Below are positions 56,084 through 64,000 of a stretch of 64,000 nt of DNA, piece after piece (position 1 is the stretch's first letter; each line of letters begins with the position of its first letter). Below the pieces are notes generated by a model, which was not told where the DNA came from, searched no databases, and saw nothing but the letters and a program-made list of their open reading frames with translations. The DNA is from Phycisphaeraceae bacterium (GTDB lineage: Bacteria; Planctomycetota; Phycisphaerae; Phycisphaerales; UBA1924). Where the stretch lies: contig JAHBWW010000002.1 in the NCBI GenBank assembly GCA_019636795.1, positions 62,001 to 126,000 of the forward strand. Reading direction: 5' to 3'. The translations under genes and the position numbers were made by a program.

Positions 56084-56710
56084 TCACCCGACAATCGCGT
56101 CCTGGACCTCGCGCACCGGCGAGAGCGTCTCGCCCGATTCGCGATACTCATTCTTGCACGCCGGGCACGCCATCGCACCGCCCGCCCCGGCCTTGGGAAG
56201 CGTCGAGCCGCACCGGCACGCCCACCCCTTGCGCCGGGCCGGAACTCCCAACATCAGGGCGTAATCCGGCACATCGCTGGCCACCACCGCACCTGCCCCC
56301 ACGAACGCGTACTTCCCGATCGTCACGCCGCACACGATCGTGCAGTTGGCCCCCAGCGACGCCCCGCGGCGCACCAGCGTCGGCTTGTACTGATCGCGCC
56401 GCGGGATCTCGCAGCGCGGGTTGATCACGTTGGTGAACACCATCGAAGGCCCGCAGAACACGTAGTCCTCGAGCACCACACCCGTGTACAGGCTGACATT
56501 GTTCTGGATCTTGCAGTGGTCCCCGATGGTCACGTCCGGCGACACCACCACGTTCTGCCCGATGTTGCACTGCCGACCGATCCGGCAGTTCTTCATCACG
56601 TGCGAGAAGTGCCAGATGCTCGTGCCCGCTCCGATCACGCACGGCTCATCGACATACGCCGACTCGTGCACCTTCACACCAGACGCAAGCATGGTTGACT
56701 CAGTGGACAC
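56084..56710 (-). CDS. wbpD: N-acetyltransferase of the left-handed beta-helix type (WbpD)
   Basis: 208 residues. Hexapeptide repeats form a left-handed beta-helix ([60 protein letters not shown]), with the [18 protein letters not shown] segment typical of WbpD. It would acetylate the 3-amino group of UDP-GlcNAc(3NH2)A. A short C-terminal zinc-ribbon-like tail (CRCGS and CPACK) is present; short Cys motifs of this kind also occur in some WbpD relatives. It overlaps the wbpB stop by 11 bases, which couples them. Confidence 0.88.
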   Translation of the reverse strand: MSTESTMLASGVKVHESAYVDEPCVIGAGTSIWHFSHVMKNCRIGRQCNIGQNVVVSPDVTIGDHCKIQNNVSLYTGVVLEDYVFCGPSMVFTNVINPRCEIPRRDQYKPTLVRRGASLGANCTIVCGVTIGKYAFVGAGAVVASDVPDYALMLGVPARRKGWACRCGSTLPKAGAGGAMACPACKNEYRESGETLSPVREVQDAIVG

Positions 56711-57752
56711 GGCTGTTCACTCCTGTCTTGATCTCGGCCTCGAGCGTTTCGGCCACGGGCGAATCATCGAGCACCAGAGGCGTCGGCTGGCCCCCGGCTT
56801 CCATCGACACCTGCGCGCCCCACAGCACCTGAAGCACGCGCACCCCGCTCACGCCATCTGTCCTGGGCGTCGCCCCCGACCTGACACACGCGATGAAGTG
56901 CCTGCACTCTTCGGCCAGCGGCTCGGCGTCGCCGTAGTCCACCTCCACGCCTTCGCCCTTGACCGGCACCGGCTGGCCCTGCTGCCAGTCCACACGCTGG
57001 TCGTACACCACCAGCTTCTTGGCCACATCATCGAAACTGGCCATCTTCTTCGACCCCACCACGACCAGTTTCTGCTCCTTGAACGGATGCAGCCACGACA
57101 CGAACACATGCGCCCGCTCTCCCCCGGCGAAGCGCAGCTGCGTCACCGTCACGTCGGCGATGTTCTCCGACACATACGCCCCCCCGGTCGCCACGACCTC
57201 AACGGGCGAGTCTCCCACAAGCCGCAGAATGACCGCAATATCGTGCGGGGCGAACGACCACAGCGCGTTCTCTTCGGTCCTGATCTTGCCCAGATTGAGC
57301 CGGTTCGAGATCACGTACCTGATCTCCCCGAGGTCGCCCGCGTCGATCATCGCCTTGAGCTTCAGAATCGCCGGGTGGTATTCAAGCAGATGCCCCACCA
57401 TCAACACCCGCCCGGCCGCAGCCGCCCGCCGCACCAGATCGCGGGCCTGACCCACATCGATGGTCAGGGGTTTCTCCACGAAAACGTGCTTGCCCGCCTC
57501 GATGGCCGCCTTGGCCAGCGTGTAATGCGTCTCGGCGGGCGTTGCGATCATCACCGCATCGATGGTCGGGTCCTCAAACACAGCCTCGGGTCGAGCAAAG
57601 ACCTCCGCAGCGGGGGCAAGTTCCCGGGCCACTGCCCGTCCGGACTCCGTCGGATCGACCACCGCGACCACAGCATTCAGGCGCGCCAGCGTCCGCACGA
57701 TGTTGCGACCCCAGCCACCGCAGCCCAAAACGCCGATTCGTGATGTGCTCAT
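56700..57752 (-). CDS. wbpB: Gfo/Idh oxidoreductase (WbpB type)
   Basis: 350 residues. Rossmann NAD site [19 protein letters not shown] motif [27 protein letters not shown] and [14 protein letters not shown] near the substrate site. WbpB oxidises C3 of UDP-GlcNAc uronate, and with WbpE couples oxidation to amination through glutamate and 2-oxoglutarate. It is the first gene of the minus-strand run wbpB-wbpD-wbpE-GT-GT. The short GGAG upstream is a reasonable ribosome-binding site. Confidence 0.88.
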   Translation of the reverse strand: MSTSRIGVLGCGGWGRNIVRTLARLNAVVAVVDPTESGRAVARELAPAAEVFARPEAVFEDPTIDAVMIATPAETHYTLAKAAIEAGKHVFVEKPLTIDVGQARDLVRRAAAAGRVLMVGHLLEYHPAILKLKAMIDAGDLGEIRYVISNRLNLGKIRTEENALWSFAPHDIAVILRLVGDSPVEVVATGGAYVSENIADVTVTQLRFAGGERAHVFVSWLHPFKEQKLVVVGSKKMASFDDVAKKLVVYDQRVDWQQGQPVPVKGEGVEVDYGDAEPLAEECRHFIACVRSGATPRTDGVSGVRVLQVLWGAQVSMEAGGQPTPLVLDDSPVAETLEAEIKTGVNSRVH

Positions 57753-57884
57753 GCATTCTCCAGGCCCGGCCAGTGCGAGCGGCGGGCCGATCTCTCTAGC
57801 TGCACTCGGATTGGTGAGGACTGTAGCCCACCAGCCTCAAGCCGTCACCGCCGACGCGCAAAACCTTTGCCTTCATGCCCCCAC

Positions 57885-58373
57885 TCACCGCGCCGGGCCG
57901 CCGCAATCGCTGCCCCCGGTCGCTTCGACCGTGAGCCGGATGAACGCCGGGCTGTGCAGCGGTCCGGTGTTGATGCCCGGGCAGGTCTTCGCCGCCCGCG
58001 CCCACGTCTGCGGACTGCGCACGATCGCGGGCCAGAAGGGCCACGTGCGGCACTGGCTCGGCCGGGCCTCATACACCCCGCACACCGCCTTGCCCGGCAC
58101 CTTCTCGCGGTCCAGAAACACGCAGTCAAGCCCGAACGCCGACTCCTTCTCATAGAGCGACCGCCCCAGCATCGTCTCATGCGTGTACCGCGCAATGAAC
58201 GCCTCTTCACTTAGCCCCAGCAGCGCCGCGATGGCCCGGCCTTCCTCATCAGTCAGCAGCACATACCCGCTCGGCCCAGTGCAGCAGTTGCCGCACATGG
58301 TGCAGGCAAAGCGCAATCCCGCCTCCTGGCCATCGGCGTTGCTGTGGGCTTCGGGCGTGTCGTACCATGCCAT
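57885..58373 (-). CDS. YkgJ-family cysteine-cluster protein
   Basis: 162 residues from the ATG at 58373, chosen because GAGG sits seven bases upstream; longer in-frame starts overlap the divergent methyltransferase start. The signature is CTMCGNCCTGPSG, with later Cys residues (CVFLD, CGVYEARPSQCRTWPF, CPGI) that complete the likely zinc or iron-sulfur site. The function of YkgJ-like proteins is unknown. It diverges from the methyltransferase with 52 bases between starts. Confidence 0.86.
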   Translation of the reverse strand: MAWYDTPEAHSNADGQEAGLRFACTMCGNCCTGPSGYVLLTDEEGRAIAALLGLSEEAFIARYTHETMLGRSLYEKESAFGLDCVFLDREKVPGKAVCGVYEARPSQCRTWPFWPAIVRSPQTWARAAKTCPGINTGPLHSPAFIRLTVEATGGSDCGGPAR

Positions 58374-58425
58374 GAGCGACCTCGCTTCGAGCATAGCCGC
58401 CCTGCCCCCCTCACCGGGAAACACG

Positions 58426-59184
58426 ATGACGCCTGAATCCTCGACCCAGCGCCACCAATCCTCCATCCAGCGCAATCTGGGCCAGGTCTCCAAGACCTAC
58501 CGCGACTCAGGGATCTATGGCCGCTTCATCAACACCTGCCGCCTCGATGCCTGGCACGCCGCGATCGAGCGCTGCGTTCTGCCGACCGACAGCGTCGTCG
58601 ATCTGGGCTGCGCCTATGGCTCGTGGGCCGACAACTGGCGCGCCCTCGGCTTTGCGCGGACCATCGGGATCGACCCCAACCCGGCCGTGCTCGAAGCCGC
58701 CCGCGCCGCACTCGACGAGGCGCACGAAGGTTTTGCCAGCGACGCTGCCCGCCTCTGCCCCTCGTCGGCCCTGATCGCGGCCAACGGCGTGGTCGTCCAC
58801 ATCCTCGAAGACGACGCCACGGTCGGGTTCCTGCGCGACGCGGCCGCAGCCCTGGCGCCCGGTGGCTGGCTGGTCTATTCAGTCCTCGCGGCCGAGCATT
58901 ACTACAACGCGGGCAGAAAAGAATGGTTCGGGCCCAACTCATGCGTGCGGCCGCTCGAAACGCAGCGACGCTTCGCGGCTCAGGCCGGGCTCGAGATCGT
59001 CGCCGAGATCGGCACATTCATCGACCCCTGGGCCCTGCCCGCTCTCGAGTTCCTCGCGGCCGACGAAGAGCGCCGGGCGGACTGGGCGACCTACCAGGCG
59101 TTCATCGATCTGGCCGCCGTAGTGCGAGGCCACCCGGACGCCCCCTTCAGCGAGGTGCTGCTGGTGACGCGGGCCGGAAACTGA
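58426..59184 (+). CDS. SAM-dependent methyltransferase
   Basis: 252 residues from ATG 58426; an in-frame ATG at 58372 would overlap the divergent start. Class I Rossmann fold: VVDLGCAYGSWADNWRALG (motif I), IGIDPNPAVLEAARAAL (acidic residue of motif II), IAANGVVVHILEDD and AAALAPGGWLVYSVL. The substrate is unknown. GGGAA lies upstream. It lies next to the polysaccharide cluster and might modify a sugar, but also could be unrelated. Confidence 0.82.
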   Translation: MTPESSTQRHQSSIQRNLGQVSKTYRDSGIYGRFINTCRLDAWHAAIERCVLPTDSVVDLGCAYGSWADNWRALGFARTIGIDPNPAVLEAARAALDEAHEGFASDAARLCPSSALIAANGVVVHILEDDATVGFLRDAAAALAPGGWLVYSVLAAEHYYNAGRKEWFGPNSCVRPLETQRRFAAQAGLEIVAEIGTFIDPWALPALEFLAADEERRADWATYQAFIDLAAVVRGHPDAPFSEVLLVTRAGN

Positions 59185-59212
59185 AGCCCCACGCCCGCGC
59201 CACCGACCCATC

Positions 59213-59845
59213 TCAGGCCCGGGCCGCGACCGCCGCCGCAATCTGGGCCTCACGCTGGCCCGCCTCGGCCTCCGAGCGGGCACACTCGGCCGCCAGCGCC
59301 GCCGCCGCCGCATCGGCCAGCAGCGGCAGATTCGCCCGCACATTGGCCGCCCCGGCAACCACCGCCGCGCGCGCCATCGCCGCAGCGCACACCAGGTCGC
59401 TGGAAAGCATCCTGGACGTGATCGGTACCACCTCGGCCACCAGCCGCAGCAGATCCACGCCCGCCGCCATCACTGCACGCGGAGGCACCACCGCCTCGGC
59501 CGCCGCCGCACGCATCGCCGCCGCACGCCCCGCGTCCGTCTTGTCAATCTTCATCGCCGCATTGAGCACGCCGTACGCCGCCATATCCGCTTCGCCCAAA
59601 GCCAGACTCAGCGCCCGCGCGCGCTCAAGCCGCGACAGCGCCGCCGACAGCGCCGCCTCGTGTTGCGCCAGCGCCTTCGAGCCCTGCGCATAACGCACCA
59701 CCATCGCAGCAAGCGCCGCCGCCATCGCCCCGCTCAACGCAGCCGCCGCGCCCCCGCCAGGCACCGGCCGCCGCGCCGCCAGCGCATCAAGAAACACCGA
59801 AAGCTCAGCCCATCCCGCATCCGCCGCGCCCGCCACATCAGTCAT
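59213..59845 (-). CDS. Cyclodeaminase/cyclohydrolase family (FTCD C-domain-like)
   Basis: 210 residues, helical and very Ala-rich. PVPGGGAAAALSGAMAAALAAMV is the signature of the FTCD cyclodeaminase domain; LSLALGEADMAAYGVL and ANVRANLPLLADAAAA follow the family pattern. In full FTCD this domain turns 5-formimino-THF into methenyl-THF and ammonia. Alone, it may be a methenyl-THF cyclohydrolase (FchA-like). It starts three bases after the cyclophilin stop, so the two are co-expressed. Confidence 0.85.
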   Translation of the reverse strand: MTDVAGAADAGWAELSVFLDALAARRPVPGGGAAAALSGAMAAALAAMVVRYAQGSKALAQHEAALSAALSRLERARALSLALGEADMAAYGVLNAAMKIDKTDAGRAAAMRAAAAEAVVPPRAVMAAGVDLLRLVAEVVPITSRMLSSDLVCAAAMARAAVVAGAANVRANLPLLADAAAAALAAECARSEAEAGQREAQIAAAVAARA

Positions 59846-59848
59846 GAT

Positions 59849-60994
59849 CTAGCGCTCCACCGGCGCAGTGCCCGGCTCAGCAAGCGGCCTCGGACCCTGC
59901 CCCGCCGGCGGAGCATCCACGACCCGCACCGTGCGGATGATCGGAGCATCGGCCGCGCGCCCCGCGGCATCCACCGGCGTCGCCGCAATCGCCATGATGA
60001 CATCCTCGCCACGCACCGCCTGCGCAAAAGCCGTGTACCGGCCATCAAGCCGCTGCGTCCCGGCCTGACTCAGACAGATGAAAAACTGACTGCCACCCGA
60101 GTCCGGATCACCCGAGCGGGCCATCGACACCACCCCAAACGCATGCCCCAGCGTGGACGGCTCAAGGTCAATCATGAACCCCGGCCCGCCACTCCCGCCC
60201 GCCGACGGATCTCCCGCCTGGATCACAAAAGGATGCCCCGTCGAAGACCGCGGCACAATGCGATGGAACACCACCCCTTCATAAAACCCGCCCGCAGATA
60301 GATGCAGCATCGTGTACGCCGTGTTCGGGGCCGCATCCGGGCGCAACATGATCTCAATCTCGCCCAGCGTCGTGTCGAACACCAGGTGCCGATCAACGTA
60401 CGCCCGGATCCCCGTATAGACCACCTCGCGGTCGGCCGCGGCCTGCCCGGCCAGTCGCCGCAGCCGGATCTGCTCGCTCTCGAACATCGGCCGCCCCTGA
60501 GCGGCATCCTGCGTGATCTGCGGGATCACTCTGGCCGGACCACCGTCGGGCGACGCTGCCGCACGCTCGATCATCAGTGCCGCACGCTCGGGCGTGAGCA
60601 TCGGCTGGAGCACAACTGGCGGCCCGATGGCCTCGCCCGCCGAGAACAACTGGGCATAGAGCAGCACCGGAGCCGAGCGCGTCCAGAGGATCGGAAACAA
60701 CGACGCCATATCGGCCCGACCCGACGACGCCGCCGACTCGGCCACCACCACCCAGCCCGACGCCGCCGCCGCATCACGACGCATCAACCTGATCGCGAGC
60801 ATCGGCTCATCAGACTCAGGCGCGACAATGGTCACGATCAGCGGCCGGTTGATGCCGTTGTAGAGCCTCTCGGGCATGATCTGCGCATGCCCCGCTGCCG
60901 CGATTCCCATCGCCGCTGCAACGCCCGCCATCCGCCCCGCCCCAAGTACACGCAACATCGCAATGACCACAAGCCCGGCAGGATCCATTTTCAT
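59849..60994 (-). CDS. Secreted cyclophilin-type peptidyl-prolyl isomerase
   Basis: 381 residues from MKMDPAGLVV, where a signal peptide (MLRVLGAGRMAGVAAAMGIAAAGHAQ region) fits. The C-terminal ~180 residues are cyclophilin: FDTTLGEIEIMLRPDAAPNT, GVVFHRIVPRS, GGPGFMIDLEP, GVVSMARSGDPDSGGSQFFI and RYTAFAQAVRG. The catalytic Arg (FHRI) and the QFFI segment are present. The N-terminal ~190 residues are of unknown fold. It would act outside the cytoplasm on protein folding. In-frame codons before 60994 are rejected as non-coding. Confidence 0.87.
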   Translation of the reverse strand: MKMDPAGLVVIAMLRVLGAGRMAGVAAAMGIAAAGHAQIMPERLYNGINRPLIVTIVAPESDEPMLAIRLMRRDAAAASGWVVVAESAASSGRADMASLFPILWTRSAPVLLYAQLFSAGEAIGPPVVLQPMLTPERAALMIERAAASPDGGPARVIPQITQDAAQGRPMFESEQIRLRRLAGQAAADREVVYTGIRAYVDRHLVFDTTLGEIEIMLRPDAAPNTAYTMLHLSAGGFYEGVVFHRIVPRSSTGHPFVIQAGDPSAGGSGGPGFMIDLEPSTLGHAFGVVSMARSGDPDSGGSQFFICLSQAGTQRLDGRYTAFAQAVRGEDVIMAIAATPVDAAGRAADAPIIRTVRVVDAPPAGQGPRPLAEPGTAPVER

Positions 60995-61118
60995 GCACTT
61001 CTTCTTGGCCAAAGTTCGACCGGACACGCACGCACCACACGCCCCGCGTCCAATCCTACGAGCCGCCCCGCGCGCCGTCAGCACGCCCGCGACCCAACGC
61101 AACGCCCCACCGCCCCGC

Positions 61119-61847
61119 TCAGGGCAGGCGATTGTCAAGCCAGCGCCAGGCATCGGCGATCGAGTCGTCAGTCCCGCCAGCCTGTGTCTCCGAATCAGGC
61201 CTCATCATGAGCAGCCGCGACTGCGAATCGTCCACCCATCCCACATGCAGCCCTGCCCGCAACACGTTCAGACCCTGCTCGTGATTGAAATCGTCCTGAG
61301 TTCGCATGCCATCCGAAACCAGCGCAATGCTGCCACTGATTTGAAAAATGTTCCGAATTCCATTCCCGTCCTGTCCCCGATAGTGGTAGTTTCCCACAAT
61401 TTCTCCACCCTTCCCAGCCCACCGCGATTCGTAAAGCGAGAAGGGGTGATTTCCCTTGTGGGAAGGGCAGTAGAACAGCCCCGGCGTGTTCACATAGTCC
61501 GCACGAAACAACACCCCAAGCCCGTCCCAGCCATCGCGACCAAGCCTCCTGCGCTCAGTCGTGGGCAGGCGAAGCGTCATCATGCGGGAAGTGTCCTGAT
61601 CGTTGAACGCTATAAACGCGCTCGGAGGCAGGATGCCATTATGGTTATCGGTATACAGCTGGATCGCAAGCCCATGCTGCCTCAAATTCGAGGCACAAAT
61701 GACGCGCCGCGATGTTTCCTGCACTCGGCTCAGCGTTGGGGCCAATATCGCTATCAGCAGCGAAATCACCGAGATCGCGACAAGAATATCGAGCAAGGTA
61801 AACCCTTGACGACCGAAGGACTTATGTGTCTTCCGCTCTTGCTTCAC
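61119..61847 (-). CDS. Pseudopilin with prepilin leader
   Basis: 242 residues. The leader KQERKTHKSFGRQG precedes FTLLDILVAISVISLLIAIL; the residue after the cleavage Gly is Phe, but the usual Glu5 is Asp (FTLLD), a small departure from FTLIE. The rest is a soluble domain with RVICASNLRQHGLAIQLYTDNHNG, typical of planctomycete pseudopilins. Its structural or secretion partner is unknown. It is separate from the pseudopilin at 21087. Confidence 0.84.
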   Translation of the reverse strand: MKQERKTHKSFGRQGFTLLDILVAISVISLLIAILAPTLSRVQETSRRVICASNLRQHGLAIQLYTDNHNGILPPSAFIAFNDQDTSRMMTLRLPTTERRRLGRDGWDGLGVLFRADYVNTPGLFYCPSHKGNHPFSLYESRWAGKGGEIVGNYHYRGQDGNGIRNIFQISGSIALVSDGMRTQDDFNHEQGLNVLRAGLHVGWVDDSQSRLLMMRPDSETQAGGTDDSIADAWRWLDNRLP

Positions 61848-62187
61848 GCCGATCTCCAGGAGCGGGGCATTTCAGCGTTGCACCGATCCAGAGCTCCAGA
61901 TTATCAGATTCGGCCATTTGCTGCAACCTCAATAACTACGAAGCCCAAAGTTTTGTTCTCTTTTATCGGACGGCAATTGCTGCGCATAAGATTTTCTCCG
62001 CTTCTCCCCCTTCCCGCATTGCGGGGGATCGACAACCTTGTCATACTGATTGCTGCTCGGCAGCATTCCGATTCTCTGGGCAATGGGCCTGAAGCGGGAT
62101 CCGCTGCACACACCTTGCGTATTGACCTGCGGCGATTGGGCACTCTTCCAATCCCCGCCGGTGGTGGTCGACCCCGGTGACAACGTG
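61848..62187. other. Intergenic region between pseudopilin and sigma factor genes
   Basis: 340 bases between divergent genes. It holds a short hairpin CCCGC-ATT-GCGGG (62013-62025) without a T-run. In-frame codons upstream of the sigma gene are open but not protein-like. Promoters for both genes should be here; TTGTCA (62038-62043) with a weak CAGCAT 17 bases on is the only pair I would name, and I doubt it. Confidence 0.35.
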
Positions 62188-62865
62188 ATGTCGGACAAGG
62201 TTTCAGAGAATCAGTTCGGTCCTTCGCCAGACGGTTCAACCCCGGGCGAAGGCGATGGTGGGGAATCATCGCGCCCAACCCGCCGCACGCGTGCCACGCA
62301 CGATGCGGTTCAGGAGGCAGCCGATCTGGACCTCATGACGCGGGTGGCGTCGGGGAGTGACAGGGCAGTTGGCGAGTTGTACGACAGGTTTGGTTCGCTG
62401 GTCTACCGCATGGCATATCAGGCCATGCCGACCAAAGCAGAAGCAGAAGACGCAGTTCAGGAGGTCTTCGTTCGATTGTGGAAAACCGCCGGCCGGTACG
62501 ACCCCGACCGCGCAGCTCTCGTGACCTGGGTGATGCTCATTGCACGACGTCACCTGGTCGACAAGTTGAGAAGATCCAAGGCCAGGGTCAAGGCGACGAG
62601 TTTGGACGAAGGTCAACCCTGGAAGTCCGGCTCGGCCGAGCCCGAAGCCTCAAAGACGGAGCGCGACGAACGATTCGCAGCGCTGATGAAGAAGATTGAC
62701 GCATTGCCCGAGTTACAGAAGACGGTCGTGACTCGAGCATATCTGGGAGGCCAGACGTTAAGGCAGATTGGTGAGGAACTGAACACGCCTCTGGGCACGA
62801 TCAAGTCGGCCTTGAGCAGAGCGCTTGTCAGACTCCGAGAACGGACCGGTGAGGAAGTCCTTTGA
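62188..62865 (+). CDS. ECF-type RNA polymerase sigma factor
   Basis: 225 residues from MSDKVSENQ. After a ~45-residue acidic/Ser-rich N-terminus come region 2 (DLMTRVASGSDRAVGELYDRFG, EAEDAVQEVFVRLWKTAGRYDP, WVMLIARRHLVDKLRR) and region 4 (LPELQKTVVTRAYLGGQTLRQIGEEL, GTIKSALSRALVRLRE). Regions 1 and 3 are absent, which marks it as an ECF (group 4) factor. The stop overlaps the next start as TGATG, and that gene is the likely anti-sigma factor. Confidence 0.95.
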   Translation: MSDKVSENQFGPSPDGSTPGEGDGGESSRPTRRTRATHDAVQEAADLDLMTRVASGSDRAVGELYDRFGSLVYRMAYQAMPTKAEAEDAVQEVFVRLWKTAGRYDPDRAALVTWVMLIARRHLVDKLRRSKARVKATSLDEGQPWKSGSAEPEASKTERDERFAALMKKIDALPELQKTVVTRAYLGGQTLRQIGEELNTPLGTIKSALSRALVRLRERTGEEVL

Positions 62866-63680
62866 TGAACACGCGTGACCTGTTGGAACTTGCAGCCCTC
62901 GACGCCCTCGATCTTCTCGATCCGGGCGAAAAGGAAGACTACGAACGAGCATTCGCATCGGCGTCGCCAGCGATTCGCCGCGAGGTCCGCGCCGCTCAGG
63001 CCCGCGTCGTCGATCTCGAATCCATCCTCCCCGAGGTCACTCCAGAACTCGACCTGCGCGCTCGCGTCATCAATGCCGTCGCGGTCGCAAGGCAAACCGA
63101 GCAGGCTTCCCCATCACGCGCCGTCGTTCATCGCCCGGGCCGTGTCGAGCCTCGCGTCGCCAAGAGTCGTCGCGTCAGTCCGTTGTGGCGGGCCGCATCC
63201 ATTGGCCTGTCCGTCGCTGTCATGGTCCTTGGTGTCGTCGCTGTTCAGATTCAGGAACACAACAACCGACTCGGCGAAGCCGTCGTCGTCTCCGAATACT
63301 TCCAGCGCATCGGCACCCGACACCTGCGCGACACCCTCTTCGATGCAAACACTAAACGCGCCATCTTCACCAAGGCCGACAACAGCACTCTCGCTCGCGA
63401 CGCCACCGCTGTCGTTCTCTCCAACCCCGACTGGAAGTCTTCGCGATTCTTCTGCAATGGTCTGAGTGGCGAAGGTGGCAAACCCGGCTCATTTCAACTC
63501 TGCGTCATCGACGCCAACAACAACGTCATTCAGCAGGTCACCAAGTTCAAATCCGAAGGTCGCTGGGAAAGTTTCGACGTTTCGGTCGCCCTCTCAGCCA
63601 ACACTCGCCTGGCCATCTTTATCGACCGTGGAATCGAAGGCCTCGGTGAAATGGTCCTGGTCTCCACAGCCCTCGCCTGA
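62865..63680 (+). CDS. Putative anti-sigma factor (membrane, RskA-like)
   Basis: 271 residues from ATG 62865, overlapping the sigma stop by one base. The N-terminal ~100 residues (ELAALDALDLLDPGEKEDYERAF) have the Leu-rich anti-sigma look but no zinc-binding HxxxCxxC motif. One transmembrane helix lies near residue 110-130 (AASIGLSVAVMVLGVVAVQI), then a ~140-residue extracytoplasmic domain (RHLRDTLFDANTKRAIF, FQLCVIDANNNVIQQV) of the RskA/anti-sigma-K type. It would hold the ECF factor until a signal at the membrane releases it. Confidence 0.85.
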   Translation: MNTRDLLELAALDALDLLDPGEKEDYERAFASASPAIRREVRAAQARVVDLESILPEVTPELDLRARVINAVAVARQTEQASPSRAVVHRPGRVEPRVAKSRRVSPLWRAASIGLSVAVMVLGVVAVQIQEHNNRLGEAVVVSEYFQRIGTRHLRDTLFDANTKRAIFTKADNSTLARDATAVVLSNPDWKSSRFFCNGLSGEGGKPGSFQLCVIDANNNVIQQVTKFKSEGRWESFDVSVALSANTRLAIFIDRGIEGLGEMVLVSTALA

Positions 63681-63700
63681 TTTCGCTAAAACCACCTCAT

Positions 63701-63728
63701 AAACGCCCTCCGAAACGGAGGGCGTTTT
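63701..63728 (+). terminator. Rho-independent terminator of the sigma/anti-sigma operon
   Basis: AAACGCCCTCCG-AAA-CGGAGGGCGTTTT, an 11-12 pair stem ending in TTTT, about 20 bases after the stop. The stem is symmetrical, so it can also serve the convergent gene at 63781. Confidence 0.93.
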
Positions 63729-63780
63729 CATTTGATCGCAATCACGCCCGTCAGGCTCTGCTCATCACACACGTCCACGC

Positions 63781-64000
63781 TCAACCGATGTCGATGCGCG
63801 GATCCTGCCAGCGCGCCTCTGTGAGCAGTGCTTCAAGTTGCTGATCGCGTTCAAACTGCGTCTTGGAGGTGGACATGCGACGCCACAGCACAAAGCCAAG
63901 CACCGATGTCAGCGCCATGCCTCCGCCGAAGATCGACCCAACGAACATCACGCGCTCGCTGTCGATCGGCTCAGGCTTGGCAATTGCTGGTGCTGCAACG
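63781..64000 (-). CDS. C-terminus of a membrane protein (5' part outside the window)
   Basis: A minus-strand frame open from the right edge to a TGA at 63781-63783, giving 72 residues. It contains one transmembrane helix (VMFVGSIFGGGMALTSVLGF) followed by LWRRMSTSKTQFERDQQLEALL and ends RWQDPRIDIG. The stretch before the helix is Pro/Ala-rich (VAAPAIAKPEPID), like a linker. Too little is visible to name a family. It converges on the anti-sigma gene across the shared terminator. Confidence 0.7.
   Translation of the reverse strand, partial: VAAPAIAKPEPIDSERVMFVGSIFGGGMALTSVLGFVLWRRMSTSKTQFERDQQLEALLTEARWQDPRIDIG

Noticed and set aside
53611-56698. Two long plus-strand open frames (527 and 636 codons)
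   Set aside because: Antisense to GT4, wbpE and wbpD genes, which have full motif support.

Overview
The window looks like a chromosome segment of a planctomycete, probably of the Phycisphaerae/Phycisphaerales. The basis is family-level: high GC, a BatA-BatE operon, three secreted or surface proteins with C-terminal EF-hand-like DFFDVQ repeats resembling the GC-type dockerins I associate with that group, two pseudopilins with GFTL-type leaders, a futalosine-pathway menaquinone gene (mqnD) and a TAT-exported Gfo/Idh oxidoreductase. No tRNA, rRNA, CRISPR array or transposase was recognised.

Layout. 1-4.5 kb: the end of a Bat operon (VWA protein, Gln-rich TPR protein, BatD, BatE-like TPR/SH3 protein), each start overlapping the previous stop. 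4.6-10.7 kb: housekeeping genes (purM, metK, a polytopic membrane protein, queG, a TIM-barrel isomerase-like gene, a small lipoprotein). 10.8-14.3 kb: tryptophan catabolism (kynA, kynU), split by an inserted dockerin-type gene that left duplicated junctions. 14.3-21 kb: histidine kinase, cold-shock protein, pnp, rpsO, aminotransferase, dockerin-type protein. 21-26.1 kb: an accessory island on the minus strand with an RHS-core tip protein, a coupled lipoprotein, two membrane proteins and two ~400-bp direct repeats, flanked by duplicated RHS 5' ends. 26.2-31.2 kb: tyrS, a CBS protein, a Gfo/Idh-like gene, RNase P RNA, a zinc metallopeptidase and a 40-residue gene with its own promoter and terminator. 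31.5-33.2 kb: a PaeR7I/XhoI-type restriction-modification pair. 33.3-50.8 kb: radical SAM protein, TAT oxidoreductase, hybrid sensor kinase, mqnD, ABC permease, AIM24 protein, glycosyltransferase, gcvP, M28-like peptidase with PDZ, Nudix hydrolase, MsbA-like exporter. 51-57.8 kb: a surface polysaccharide cluster with WbpA, WbpB, WbpD and WbpE-type enzymes, which would make UDP-2,3-diacetamido-glucuronate, plus two GT4 glycosyltransferases. 57.9-64 kb: YkgJ-type protein, methyltransferase, cyclodeaminase, secreted cyclophilin, pseudopilin, ECF sigma/anti-sigma pair and the 3' end of a membrane protein gene.

The most unusual region is 22.0-26.1 kb. A truncated RHS core carries a dockerin-like EF-hand pair inside the core, followed by a C-terminal domain with a His...Cys pattern like caspase/CHAT peptidases. 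It is translationally coupled to a lipoprotein and followed by repeat-separated membrane proteins. This looks like a polymorphic toxin/immunity-type locus, but that is inference. A palindrome shared by the two 400-bp repeats occurs a third time beside the duplicated kynA/kynU junction, which hints at one mobile or recombinogenic element acting at both sites.
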